NCBI RefSeq assembly: GCF_038002605.1
Contig: NZ_JBBOCT010000001.1
Location: 4,712,001 to 4,776,000 of the forward strand
DNA: 64,000 bases
From: Bacillus sp. FSL K6-3431
GTDB lineage: Bacteria > Bacillota > Bacilli > Bacillales > Bacillaceae_C
Direction: 5' to 3'
Part shown: piece by piece, positions 1 to 8,581 of the stretch
How positions within the stretch are numbered: position 1 is the stretch's first letter
Layout: every line of letters begins with the position of its first letter
Made by a program: the position numbers and the translations under genes
Notes under the pieces: model-generated
What the model was told of the DNA's origin: nothing
The model's database searches: none
Seen by the model: the letters and a program-made list of their open reading frames with translations, nothing else

Positions 1-2
1 AT

Positions 3-329
3 TATCAAAATGGCATTATTCAAAGTAAGGAATTAATCGATATACTTGGTCAATATCCACAAGTAATCTATTTTTCGGGACATTCCCATTGGGATTTGCA
101 ATTGCCAGGCATGTTTTTGCGGAAAGAGTTTTCAATGGTTAATTCAGGTGCTATTTATAATACTTATGGGATAGATGGCAATGGGGAAGAATCAGTCATC
201 GATGCAGAGGGAAGTCAAGGACTATATATACAAATTTATAATCATAAAGTTGTGATTAAAGGCCGTGATTTTTCTAAAAAAGGTTGGATAAACTTAGCAG
301 ATATCAAGTTTAATGTGGACAATAACTAA
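3..329 (+). CDS. Metallophosphoesterase, C-terminal fragment
   Basis: The reading frame is open from the window edge and ends at 329, giving the last 108 residues of a protein that begins upstream. It carries YFSGHSHW near residue 30, the GHxH metal-binding motif typical of the C-terminal part of calcineurin-like phosphoesterases, followed by a beta-rich tail. An ATG at 96 is internal, lying just after this motif, so it is not the start. The substrate cannot be read from the fragment. It lies 57 bases upstream of the fuconolactonase gene in the same orientation, but nothing ties it to sugar metabolism. Confidence 0.7.
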   Translation, partial: YQNGIIQSKELIDILGQYPQVIYFSGHSHWDLQLPGMFLRKEFSMVNSGAIYNTYGIDGNGEESVIDAEGSQGLYIQIYNHKVVIKGRDFSKKGWINLADIKFNVDNN

Positions 330-386
330 GACAGGCGAATCAAGTTGGAAAATAGGTGGTTATCACTTTAAAAAAGGAAGGGTTAT

Positions 387-1217
387 ATGAGAATCGATGC
401 ACATCAACATTTTTGGAAATTGGACGAAAAACTAAATGATTGGCCGACACCAGATTTACAAGCGATATACAAAGATTTTCTACCAGAAGATCTAGCTGTT
501 CATTTAAAAGCGCATCATATTGATAAAACAGTACTTGTCCAAGCAGCTCCTCTTATAGCAGAAACGGAGTTTTTACTAGATTTAGCAACACAATATGATT
601 TTATTGGTGGAGTTGTTGGCTGGCTAGATATGGCTTCTGAACAATTTCCAGTACAATTTGCTAAGTTGACTAAACATCCTAAATTCATTGGTATTAGACC
701 CATGCTACAAGGTCTAAAAGATGATCGGTGGGTATTGAGGCCTGAGGTGAAAAGAAATATTCATATATTAGTTGAAAATGACTTTCCGATCGATTTATTA
801 ATCTATCCTAAACATCTTCCTCATATTGTGGAATTATTAAAAGAATTCCCGACATTAAGAGCAGTTATTGATCATTGTGCCAAACCTAATATTGAGAATC
901 AAGAATGGGAGTCATGGGCTGATTCGATAGCCGACGTGTCAGTGTTTGAATCAGTTATGTGCAAAATATCTGGGCTAGTGACAGAGGCAGATCATAAAGC
1001 GTGGAAAATCAGTGATTTTAAACCTTATATTCAACACCTGATTAAAAGCTTTGGTACGAGTAGAATTATGTTTGGTAGCGATTGGCCAGTTTGTCTCTTG
1101 GCTGCACAGTATAGTGAAGTGATGGAAATTGTAGAAAGTAATTTGCCTAAAAAGATGACAGTAGAGGATTCGAAGCTATTATTTGGAAAAAACGCGCAAA
1201 TGTTTTATAGACTATAG
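387..1217 (+). CDS. Amidohydrolase-family lactonase, probable L-fuconolactone hydrolase
   Basis: A 276-residue cytoplasmic TIM-barrel amidohydrolase of the COG3618 lactonase group, full length for the family. The N-terminal IDAHQHFW supplies the HxH metal ligands, a central VIDHCAKP segment a further His, and FGSDWPV near the C terminus the conserved Asp. Relatives open sugar-acid lactones such as L-fuconolactone, L-rhamnonolactone and 4-sulfomuconolactone. Because the fucose operon 10 kb away encodes every other step of the non-phosphorylating route, L-fucono-lactone is the most likely substrate; this is inference from context. Start ATG follows AAAGGAAGGG. It converges on the lacI-type gene, with a shared hairpin terminator between them. 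No copy of the fucose operator is visible in front of it. Confidence 0.82.
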   Translation: MRIDAHQHFWKLDEKLNDWPTPDLQAIYKDFLPEDLAVHLKAHHIDKTVLVQAAPLIAETEFLLDLATQYDFIGGVVGWLDMASEQFPVQFAKLTKHPKFIGIRPMLQGLKDDRWVLRPEVKRNIHILVENDFPIDLLIYPKHLPHIVELLKEFPTLRAVIDHCAKPNIENQEWESWADSIADVSVFESVMCKISGLVTEADHKAWKISDFKPYIQHLIKSFGTSRIMFGSDWPVCLLAAQYSEVMEIVESNLPKKMTVEDSKLLFGKNAQMFYRL

Positions 1218-1222
1218 AAAAT

Positions 1223-1264
1223 GAAAGGGTAGAACTTCATAAGTTCAACCCTTTCACCCTTTAA
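1223..1264. terminator. Bidirectional terminator between lactonase and lacI-type gene
   Basis: A 15-base arm at 1223-1237 (GAAAGGGTAGAACTT) pairs with 1241-1255 with one mismatch around a three-base loop. It lies between two convergent stop codons, so it can end both transcripts. The flanking T-run is short on either side. Confidence 0.7.
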
Positions 1265-2280
1265 TTAAGATTATAAAGTGAGGAAGCTCTAATATTGAAT
1301 TCGGCTGGGAGAACTATTTTTCTAGGTTGCTCTGGTGCAGTTTTTTCAATTCTTTCGATTAGCATTTGCATACCCATGTATCCAAAATTATAAGACGGTT
1401 GTTCTGCAGCCGTCAGAAAAAGTTCACTATCTGTATAATTTGGCACCCCATCATAACAAACAACTGCTACGTCTTCAGGAACTTTTATATTATGTTTTTT
1501 TAATGATTTAACAATATTAAGTCCGATAAAGTTACTTGTGGCGAACATAGCTGTTGGCCGCTCACTTATTGGTAACTCCATCATTAGCTTGATCGTATCA
1601 GAAAGGTCGCTGTTACGGAAAAAGTGACTATGATGTATCAAATTGCTGTTTACTGGCAAACCATGCAATGTTAGAGTGTCATGATATGCTCGATAACGAT
1701 CTTGCGAAGTTGCGACATCGGAGGGACCATTGATGATCGCAATCATTCTATGACCTTGCCCTATAAGATGTTCCATTAATCTACGGGTGGTCGTCTCATT
1801 GTCACTTAGAACTTGGTCACACTTAAGATCTTTAATATGACGATCGATTAATACAACCGGGATATTATATTTCGTCAGTTTGCGAATGTTTTTTTTAGAA
1901 GAGTCGTTTGCTGGAGCTATCAGCACACCATCCGTTCCAGTAGATATAAGCATATCAACATATTTTGATTCTTTTTCAACACTTTCATCACTGTTACAAA
2001 GCATCAATTGATAACCCATCTGCATAGCTTTATCTTCGGCACCTCGTGCGACGTTTGTAAAAAAGGGATTCGCTATATCTGTAATCATTAAAGATAATAT
2101 TTTTGTCTTTTTGGAAATTAAACTTCTTGCAGAGTTATTAGGGACGTAGTTTAAATCTTTTATAATATCCTCTACCTTTTTCCTCGTTTTTTCACTAATA
2201 TTATCTGCATGGTTAATTACTCTTGAAACCGTCATAGCTGAAACATTCGCTTTTTTAGCGATATCATAAATAGTTACCAA
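1261..2280 (-). CDS. LacI/GalR-family repressor, probable regulator of the fucose block
   Basis: 339 residues, standard LacI-family length. Residues 3-50 form the DNA-binding head (TIYDIAKKANVSAMTVSRVIN, helix-turn-helix then hinge helix NYVPNNSARSL), followed by a periplasmic-binding-protein-like ligand domain (ITDIANPFF, CYDGVPNYTDSE). The start is TTG at 2280 preceded by AAAGGAGTGG on the minus strand. Three near-identical palindromes of LacI-family size follow the promoters at about 2854, 8450 and 11636; as the only LacI protein in the window it is the natural candidate to bind them, with L-fucose, fuconate or a fucosyl-oligosaccharide as possible inducer. That assignment is inference. 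Its long upstream gap shows no clear copy of the operator, so autoregulation is not evident. Confidence 0.9.
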   Translation of the reverse strand: MVTIYDIAKKANVSAMTVSRVINHADNISEKTRKKVEDIIKDLNYVPNNSARSLISKKTKILSLMITDIANPFFTNVARGAEDKAMQMGYQLMLCNSDESVEKESKYVDMLISTGTDGVLIAPANDSSKKNIRKLTKYNIPVVLIDRHIKDLKCDQVLSDNETTTRRLMEHLIGQGHRMIAIINGPSDVATSQDRYRAYHDTLTLHGLPVNSNLIHHSHFFRNSDLSDTIKLMMELPISERPTAMFATSNFIGLNIVKSLKKHNIKVPEDVAVVCYDGVPNYTDSELFLTAAEQPSYNFGYMGMQMLIERIEKTAPEQPRKIVLPAEFNIRASSLYNLN

Positions 2281-2617
2281 AGCTTTTCCACTCCTTTATA
2301 TACCTAAGGCCACAATATATTGTTAAAATTATACAAGTATCTACTTTCAATACATCATAGATATTATTTTCGGTCTTCCAAAACTACTGATATATAGAAG
2401 AAAAAGGCCCTTTAAAAAGAAAAGGGCAGGTGGTTCCTGTCCAAATCCAAATAAAGGACCAAGCTTATAGACAAGAATACACTACTTTCATCATTTGGTA
2501 AATAGGGTTCATCCATACATTAACTACTAAAACCATAATTTCCCACTCTTATGGTTTAATTAAGCCTATATATTTTCTTTAACTTTAACATAAGGTTATT
2601 TTATCTGAAATGCTAAG

Positions 2618-2790
2618 TTGACACAAAACTATAGCCTTATTATTACCTTGTTACCTATATCCTTATTGTAACATCAACAATATTATAATAAAAATGGCGA
2701 GCATTTATGAACATATAATAAACAGTTGAACTATAACTGTAACCCTGCTATTAGACAATAAATAGTCTAATAGCAGGGTTTTTCATTTTT
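2618..2790 (+). ncRNA. Candidate small RNA: orphan promoter and terminator
   Basis: TTGACA at 2618 is followed after 17 bases by TATTAC (2641), a fair sigma-A promoter. About 90 bases on, a perfect 16-bp hairpin ends in a T-rich tail (2741-2790). No gene lies between them; the best frame is only 11 codons. An RNA of roughly 130-140 bases would be made. It could instead be decayed sequence with a leftover terminator. Confidence 0.3.
2741..2790. terminator. Strong intrinsic terminator with no obvious upstream gene
   Basis: AACCCTGCTATTAGAC (2741-2756) pairs perfectly with 2765-2780 over an 8-base loop and is followed by TTTCATTTTT. It sits more than 450 bases from the lacI-type start and 330 bases before the permease gene, so it ends no annotated gene and may insulate the two divergent units. 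Confidence 0.8.
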
Positions 2791-2853
2791 AATCAATTAA
2801 AACATGAGTAAGTGTAAATTAAATAAAATTATTAATTTTTTTGAAAATTTGAA

Positions 2854-2882
2854 TTGACAGTCAATTGTTGAGGTGTTACCTT
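2854..2882 (+). promoter_or_regulatory. Promoter of importer-GH29 operon
   Basis: TTGACA at 2854-2859, 17-base spacer, then a weak -10 TACCTT at 2877-2882. The layout copies the promoter at 8450, including the three-base gap to the operator, which supports it despite the poor -10. Confidence 0.55.
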
Positions 2883-2885
2883 TAA

Positions 2886-2899
2886 ATTACCGATAACAT
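2886..2899. promoter_or_regulatory. LacI-type operator 1
   Basis: ATTACCGATAACAT, an imperfect palindrome centred at 2891/2892 with the CG core usual for LacI-family sites. It lies just after the -10 and would cover the transcription start, as expected of a repressor site. It matches operators 2 and 3 at 8482 and 11667. Confidence 0.65.
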
Positions 2900-2990
2900 A
2901 AAATACCAAATCCTATGTGTAGTAATACATTTTAAATGGTTTACTAACCTAGAAATGGTGCTTAAATAATTTGGAAAAAGAGGTGTGAAA

Positions 2991-3035
2991 ATGTTAGGTA
3001 AGGTGGAATGCACAATGGGAAGGGGATTCTGCTAG
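2991..3035 (+). CDS. Possible 14-residue leader peptide
   Basis: ATG at 2991 follows AGAGGTG with good spacing and opens a frame of 14 codons (MLGKVECTMGRGFC) ending in TAG at 3033-3035, inside the leader of the importer operon. It is too short to judge by composition. It could be a translated leader or a chance frame. Confidence 0.25.
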   Translation: MLGKVECTMGRGFC

Positions 3036-3071
3036 GTTAAAGGAGTTTTTAACAGGCACTAATAGCTAAAA

Positions 3072-3086
3072 TGTAAGCGCTTAACA
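3072..3086. promoter_or_regulatory. cre-like box before permease gene
   Basis: TGTAAGCGCTTAACA resembles a CcpA catabolite-response element but has one extra base in the right half. A box of the same shape stands before the other LplB gene at 21753. Located downstream of the promoter, it could act as a roadblock under glucose-replete conditions. Confidence 0.5.
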
Positions 3087-3123
3087 GTAGGTTATCATCT
3101 CAAACTTATAAGGAGGGTTATAG

Positions 3124-4095
3124 TTGAAAATTACAGAAACAGTGGAAAATAAGAAAAAGGTTTCTGCAATACTGAAAACAGGTAAAAAAAAGTCTTTCAT
3201 AAAACAAATGAAAGATAGCTGGCAGCTACATGTGCTTTTTTTCCTTCCATTGATGTATCTCATTGTATTTCATTACATTCCTATGTACGGGGTAACTATT
3301 GCTTTTAAAAGCTTTAATCCTGCTCAGGGGATTTTAGGGAGTCCGTGGATAGGATTTGATCACTTTATCCGATTTTTTCAGTCACACGAGTTTTGGAGAT
3401 TAATCAAAAATACATTATTCTTAAGCTTTTATCAATTAATAGCAGGGTTCCCATTTCCAATTATTTTAGCATTAAGCCTGAATTATGTGAACAAACGGCG
3501 TTTTAAAAAGACGATGCAGATGGTGTCTTATGCACCTCATTTTATCTCAGTCGTAGTAATGGCCGGCATTATTCTTATATTTCTTGAGCCGAGTGGGCCG
3601 ATTAATGGTCTTCTACAATTACTAGGGTTTGAGACAAACCACTTTATGAGTAACCCTGATTATTTTAAATCCATCTATGTTTGGTCAGGAATTTGGCAGA
3701 GTGTCGGCTTTGGATGTATCATCTATCTCGCGGCTTTATCCAGTGTTAGTCCCGCCCTTCATGAAGCCGCCACTATAGACGGCGCAACGAAACTTCAAAG
3801 AATTTGGCATATTGACATTCCGGGAATATTACCTATAACAATTATTTTACTCATCCTTGATATGGGGAATATTTTAAACATAGGATTTGAGAAAGCACTA
3901 TTATTACAAAATCCATTGAATCTACGAACATCCGAAATAATCGATACTTATGTATATAAAGTAGGACTAGTGTCCGCAATTCCCAATTATTCTTACGCTG
4001 CTGCGATTGGATTGTTTAAATCAATTATTGGTTTGATTTTAATTTATTCGGTCAATAAATTTGCTAAAAAGGTAGGGCAAGAAAGTTTATGGTGA
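3124..4095 (+). CDS. ABC sugar importer permease, LplB type
   Basis: 323 residues with about six membrane spans and the cytoplasmic coupling loop LHEAATIDGATKLQRIWHIDIPG (EAA motif). The N-terminal hydrophilic stretch and WQLHVLFFLPLMYL opening are typical of LplB-type permeases of the CUT1 family. Start TTG at 3124 follows AAGGAGGG. It pairs with the YtcP-type permease and LplA-type lipoprotein downstream; a GH29 fucosidase closes the operon, so fucosylated oligosaccharides are the likely cargo. It must use an ATPase encoded elsewhere, such as an MsmX-type protein, because none lies nearby. Confidence 0.93.
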   Translation: MKITETVENKKKVSAILKTGKKKSFIKQMKDSWQLHVLFFLPLMYLIVFHYIPMYGVTIAFKSFNPAQGILGSPWIGFDHFIRFFQSHEFWRLIKNTLFLSFYQLIAGFPFPIILALSLNYVNKRRFKKTMQMVSYAPHFISVVVMAGIILIFLEPSGPINGLLQLLGFETNHFMSNPDYFKSIYVWSGIWQSVGFGCIIYLAALSSVSPALHEAATIDGATKLQRIWHIDIPGILPITIILLILDMGNILNIGFEKALLLQNPLNLRTSEIIDTYVYKVGLVSAIPNYSYAAAIGLFKSIIGLILIYSVNKFAKKVGQESLW

Positions 4096-4122
4096 TGATA
4101 CAAATAGAAAGAGGCGATTACG

Positions 4123-5019
4123 TTGTCCGTTAATTCTATTCGAGACACTGGCAAGGATAGAATATTTGAAATAGTTAATTATACTATACTTAGTATTCTG
4201 CTTATTGTATTTCTTTACCCACTCATATTTATTGTTAGCTCTTCCTTTAGTTCTACTGAAGCCGTCGTTGCAGGTGATGTTTGGTTGTTTCCTGTTGACT
4301 TTAGCTTGGAAGGGTATAAAGCAGTATTTAAATATAAGCATGTGTGGACAGGCTATGGGAATTCCCTTTTTTATATGATTGTCGGTACTTCTATTAATAT
4401 TGTATTAACGATTCTAGCTGCGTATCCATTGTCAAGGAAGGAATTTTACGGTAGAAACATTTTAATGTTTATCTTACTCTTTACAATGTTATTCAGTGGT
4501 GGTTTAATTCCAAACTATTTACTTGTAAAGGAACTTGGAATGTTGGATACACGGTGGGCGTTGATCATACCTAATGCCATGTCCGTATTCAATGTTATTA
4601 TCACAAGAACTTATTTTAAAATGACGATTTCTGATGAATTGGTAGAGGCAGCAAAAATGGATGGATGCAGTGACTTTAGGTTTTTGAGAAGTGTTGTTGT
4701 TCCGTTATCGGGACCTATTATTGCAGTTATGGGATTATTTTATGCTGTTGGACACTGGAACAGTTTTTTCAGTGCCTTAATTTATTTAAGAGATCCAGAA
4801 TTATTCCCATTACAATTAATATTAAACAATATCCTCATTCAAAATAAAGTGGAAGCAGAAATGTTAATCGATGTCCAAAGGGAGGCGAATCTGTCCGGCT
4901 TAAGAGAATTGTTAAAATACTCGTTAATTGTTGTAGCGTCCATCCCAGTACTCGTTATCTATCCATTCGTACAAAAGCATTTTGTCAAGGGTGTTATGAT
5001 CGGGTCGTTAAAAGAATAA
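4123..5019 (+). CDS. ABC sugar importer permease, YtcP/LplC type
   Basis: 298 residues, second membrane subunit of the importer. Six hydrophobic spans are visible, with the coupling loop ELVEAAKMDGCSDFRF and the usual C terminus YPFVQKHFVKGVMIGSLKE that marks this subfamily. The start is TTG at 4123, after AGAGGCGATTACG. It is 27 bases behind its partner and about 190 bases ahead of the binding-protein gene, the usual order for LplB-YtcP-LplA systems. Confidence 0.93.
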   Translation: MSVNSIRDTGKDRIFEIVNYTILSILLIVFLYPLIFIVSSSFSSTEAVVAGDVWLFPVDFSLEGYKAVFKYKHVWTGYGNSLFYMIVGTSINIVLTILAAYPLSRKEFYGRNILMFILLFTMLFSGGLIPNYLLVKELGMLDTRWALIIPNAMSVFNVIITRTYFKMTISDELVEAAKMDGCSDFRFLRSVVVPLSGPIIAVMGLFYAVGHWNSFFSALIYLRDPELFPLQLILNNILIQNKVEAEMLIDVQREANLSGLRELLKYSLIVVASIPVLVIYPFVQKHFVKGVMIGSLKE

Positions 5020-5212
5020 GCCCTATAAACCTATATTCGAATAATTGGTAGTTTAGAAAAAAATAGAATATTACCTACGTTCACCATGGAAAGGATGTGG
5101 TGTGATAGGAGTTAAAGACTATCAAAGTGGAAGCTAGCTAATGTTTAAACTGATTATAGTGAAAACGTGGATACTATCAAATTAATAGGTAGACTCAGGG
5201 GGGGGCAACCAT

Positions 5213-6838
5213 ATGAAACATAAACCAATTATTTTCATAGCAATGCTATTAATCTTGACGCTATTTTTGGTGGCGTGTAATAAGGATGGAAAAACTAGCA
5301 CCACACCTAAAGATAAGTCTAAGCAAGACGAAGAAATCAAATTGTCTGAACCTGGAACTTTTCCAATCACAGAGGAAAAAGTAACATTAAGAGTATTAGT
5401 GCCTGCGTCTCCGAGTGTAGAGGATTTTAAAACAAACAAATTTACAAAATGGTATGAAGAGAAAACAAACGTGCATATTGAATGGGAGGTCATGCCTGAC
5501 GATAATGCGTTGAACCTAGTTCTAGCTAGTGGTGATCTGCCTGACGTTATCATGAATACTTCTATAACACCTTCGCAGCTTATGATATATGGTGGACAAG
5601 GTATGTTTTTAAAACTTAATGAATTAATAGAAGGTCATGGGAAAGACACCAAGGAATTGTTAGAAGAGAGACCAGATATTAAAGATGCGCTTACGACACC
5701 TGATGGAAGCATTTATTCTTTACCAGTAATAAACGAGTGCTATCATTGTACAATGTCACAGAAACTTTGGGTTTATGAACCATGGCTTGACGCGTTAGAT
5801 CTTAAAATGCCTGAAACAACAGAAGAATTCTATCAGGTACTAAAAGCGTTTAAAGAAAAAGATCCAAATGGAAACGGTAAACAAGATGAAATTGCTATCT
5901 CTGGTAGTAAAGATGTTTATCCATACCCCTCCTTTCTAATGAATCCGTTCATTTATTCGGAAATGTATTTGGACGATGGAGAAATTAAAGTTCCATATAT
6001 TTCTCAGGAATGGAAAGAAGGATTAACATTTATTCACAAATTATATAAGGAAGGCTTAATGGCAAAAGAATCGCTGACTCAGGATGGGGATCAGTTAAAG
6101 CGCATGGGTAATTCAAAAGAAACTATTTTGGGAATGTCCATGGGTAACTGGCCCGGGAGCTTCATAGACGCAGGACAACCCGACGGGAAATGGTTAGATT
6201 ATAAAGCTGTTCCTCCTTTATTAGGGCCAGACGGTAACCGAGTTTCCTGGTATAGTCCAGCTGTACCCGCAAGAGCTGGATATATAATAACGAATCAAGC
6301 AAAACACCCAGAGGTTGCTTTACGTTGGGCAGAAGGTTTTTATGATCCGGAGGTAACGTTAAGAGCTGAGGCGGGTGAACCTGATAAAGATTGGAGATGG
6401 GCAGAAGATGGGGAAACTGGCATTGACGGTGAAGCGGCGATGTGGGCAAGGCTGAGCTCTTTCGGACAAATGCAAAACTCTCATTGGTCACAAAGAGGAC
6501 CATTAATACGAACAAATGAATTCCGATTAGGTGAAGTAGAATCGAAAGAAGTACCACTTGAACCGTTTCTTTATAATGAAACTAAGGATAAATATGAACC
6601 ATATAAAGATGAAAGTAAAGCATTGCCACCTTTATACTTTAGCGAAGAACAATCTGCCGAACTCTCTGAGCTTGAAACGACAATAACAAGCTTTGTTGAA
6701 GAATCGAATGCACGATTTATATCTGGTGATGAAGACATTGAAAAAGGTTGGAAAACTTATTTAAAAACATTGGAAGGTATGAATGTAGAGCGATTCATTG
6801 AAATTTACCAAGAAGCGTATGATGCAAAATACAAATAA
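5213..6838 (+). CDS. Extracellular sugar-binding lipoprotein, LplA type
   Basis: 541 residues. A short signal peptide ends in the lipobox LVAC at about residue 20, so the mature protein is tethered to the membrane outer face. The large size (about 100 residues more than common CUT1 binding proteins) and motifs DPNGNGKQDEI (a DxNxDG-like calcium loop) and LPVINECYHC are typical of LplA-type proteins that bind longer oligosaccharides. A strong GGGGGG ribosome site precedes ATG 5213. It hands substrate to the permeases just upstream. Confidence 0.93.
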   Translation: MKHKPIIFIAMLLILTLFLVACNKDGKTSTTPKDKSKQDEEIKLSEPGTFPITEEKVTLRVLVPASPSVEDFKTNKFTKWYEEKTNVHIEWEVMPDDNALNLVLASGDLPDVIMNTSITPSQLMIYGGQGMFLKLNELIEGHGKDTKELLEERPDIKDALTTPDGSIYSLPVINECYHCTMSQKLWVYEPWLDALDLKMPETTEEFYQVLKAFKEKDPNGNGKQDEIAISGSKDVYPYPSFLMNPFIYSEMYLDDGEIKVPYISQEWKEGLTFIHKLYKEGLMAKESLTQDGDQLKRMGNSKETILGMSMGNWPGSFIDAGQPDGKWLDYKAVPPLLGPDGNRVSWYSPAVPARAGYIITNQAKHPEVALRWAEGFYDPEVTLRAEAGEPDKDWRWAEDGETGIDGEAAMWARLSSFGQMQNSHWSQRGPLIRTNEFRLGEVESKEVPLEPFLYNETKDKYEPYKDESKALPPLYFSEEQSAELSELETTITSFVEESNARFISGDEDIEKGWKTYLKTLEGMNVERFIEIYQEAYDAKYK

Positions 6839-6972
6839 TTAGATAAAGAAATAAGAAAGGGAGTAGCAGAGATACAATGTGGTACTCCCCTTTTAGAAAG
6901 AATAAAAAGAATAAAAAATTTATGATCATAATAGTCACATATAGCAGATTTAAAAATAGGAGGTTGTTCTTT

Positions 6973-8283
6973 ATGACTATTGTAACTGATAAAAATACGG
7001 AAAACTGGCCTACCAACTATGGAAATCCACAATGGTTATTACATGATCGATTTGGATTGTTTATTCATTGGGGACTATATTCAAGTGCTGCTAGGCATGA
7101 ATGGATTATGAATCGGGAAAAGATTCACCCGGATACATATAAAAAGTATTTTAAGCATTTTGATCCAGACTTGTATGACCCGAAAAAATGGGCGTGTGCT
7201 GCAAAAGAGGCAGGAATGAAATACTTTGTTATTACAACGAAGCATCACGAAGGGTTTGCTCTCTGGGATTCAGAGTTAACTGAATATAAAGTTACTAACA
7301 CACCTGCCAAACGGGATTTATTGTTGGAAATGGTTAATGCATTTAGGGAGGAAGGACTTAAAGTAGGTTTTTATTATTCTTTAATCGATTGGCATCATTC
7401 AGAATTTCCTATCGATCAATTACACCCGCAAAGGGATGACGAGGAGTTTAAAGAGAAAGCTGCTAATAGGGACATGAACAAATATGCAGAGTATTTACAC
7501 GGGCAAGTTCGTGAATTATTAACCAATTATGGAAAAATTGACTATCTTTGGTTTGACTTTTCTTATAAAAATCTTGCGGGAGAGAACACCGGTAAGGGGT
7601 CAGAAGACTGGCAGTCTGAAAGATTAGAAAAGCTGATTCTTGAGTTACAGCCTGATATTCTTATCAATAATCGTCTTGATTTAGATCGTGGTGTGATAAC
7701 ACCTGAGCAGTATCAGCCAAGTGAAGCTCCTACGAAAGGCGGAAAACCTGTAATATGGGAAGCTTGTCAAACGCTTAATGGTAGCTGGGGATACGATAGA
7801 GATAATCTGGATTGGAAATCAGGTGAAATGCTCCTTAAGATGTTAATTGATAGCGTTTCAAAAGGAGGGAATCTCTTACTGAATGTTGGACCAAATGCAC
7901 GAGGCGAGTTTGATCAAAAATCTCTCGACAGCTTGAGTGAGATTGGTACGTGGATGAGAGTGAATTCACGTTCAATATACGGGGCTAAAAATAGTGAATA
8001 TACTGCACCGTTAGATTGCCGCTATACTCAAAAAGGGAATCGATTATATCTTCATATTTTTTCTTGGCCATTTAAACATATTCATTTAGACGGACTTGCT
8101 GGAAAAATAGAGTATGCTCAATTACTTCATGATGCGTCGGAAGTAATTTATAAAGAACATAATTCGAACGAAATTCACACACATATTTCAACTAAAGTAA
8201 GACCAGGGTCAGTTACATTAGGACTTCCAGTACAAAAACCTAATGTTAATATCCCTGTCGTAGAAATCTTTCTAAAAGACTAG
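6973..8283 (+). CDS. Alpha-L-fucosidase, GH29
   Basis: 436 residues, no signal peptide, so it acts in the cytoplasm on imported oligosaccharides. The family pattern is clear: RFGLFIHWGLYS at the start of the barrel, TTKHHEGFALW, then LWFDFS whose Asp195 fits the GH29 nucleophile, and GGNLLLNVGP. A small beta-sandwich follows the barrel. A longer frame opens at 6877, but ATG 6973 has AGGAGG at the right distance and begins where family members begin. It is about half identical by eye to the GH29 at 8582, suggesting a tandem duplication. It ends the first operon, before a hairpin terminator. Alpha-1,2 versus 1,3/1,4 specificity cannot be read. Confidence 0.93.
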   Translation: MTIVTDKNTENWPTNYGNPQWLLHDRFGLFIHWGLYSSAARHEWIMNREKIHPDTYKKYFKHFDPDLYDPKKWACAAKEAGMKYFVITTKHHEGFALWDSELTEYKVTNTPAKRDLLLEMVNAFREEGLKVGFYYSLIDWHHSEFPIDQLHPQRDDEEFKEKAANRDMNKYAEYLHGQVRELLTNYGKIDYLWFDFSYKNLAGENTGKGSEDWQSERLEKLILELQPDILINNRLDLDRGVITPEQYQPSEAPTKGGKPVIWEACQTLNGSWGYDRDNLDWKSGEMLLKMLIDSVSKGGNLLLNVGPNARGEFDQKSLDSLSEIGTWMRVNSRSIYGAKNSEYTAPLDCRYTQKGNRLYLHIFSWPFKHIHLDGLAGKIEYAQLLHDASEVIYKEHNSNEIHTHISTKVRPGSVTLGLPVQKPNVNIPVVEIFLKD

Positions 8284-8291
8284 CAAGTACA

Positions 8292-8340
8292 CATGAACAC
8301 AGATACATCTATATATTTGTGTTCATGCTTTTATTTTTTA
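8292..8340 (+). terminator. Terminator after first GH29
   Basis: CATGAACACA (8292-8301) pairs with TGTGTTCATG (8318-8327) and is followed by CTTTTATTTTTT. Confidence 0.85.
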
Positions 8341-8449
8341 TTCAGATTTTAAAACAATATATAGTAAAAGTAATTTCAAAAATGAAAACTAAATTACTAG
8401 GCTACGGAAACTCCACAAATTCATAGCTAAATCCTCAGAAAAAGTTAAA

Positions 8450-8478
8450 TTGACAGTTAAGTCTAATGATGTTATCTT
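8450..8478 (+). promoter_or_regulatory. Promoter of second GH29 unit
   Basis: TTGACA at 8450-8455, 17-base spacer, TATCTT at 8473-8478: a convincing sigma-A promoter, with its operator three bases downstream. Confidence 0.75.
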
Positions 8479-8481
8479 AAC

Positions 8482-8495
8482 ATTACCGGTAACAT
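8482..8495. promoter_or_regulatory. LacI-type operator 2
   Basis: ATTACCGGTAACAT, the most symmetric of the three sites (ACCGGT core flanked by TTA and AAC). It covers the expected transcription start of the GH29/binding-protein unit. Confidence 0.75.
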
Positions 8496-8581
8496 TTTGT
8501 ATCAAAGTTTATATGCATCCTATGTTATGAAAGGTTTACTGGCTTAAAATTGTGTTGAAAATTATGTGGAGGCGGGTAAAG

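Larger units (their letters stand above)
2281..3123. other. 843-base intergenic region upstream of the first importer operon
   Basis: This gap holds the promoter of the minus-strand lacI-type gene, an orphan promoter-like site (about 2618-2646) followed by a strong terminator (2741-2790), then the importer promoter (2854-2882), LacI-type operator (2886-2899), a 14-codon open frame with ribosome site (2991-3035) and a cre-like box (3072-3086). No longer coding frame is credible here. Confidence 0.6.

Noticed and set aside
6232..6243. CGGTAACCG in the first LplA gene as a fourth operator
   Set aside because: Only the core matches, it lies deep inside a coding region more than 3 kb from the promoter, and the flanks do not fit.
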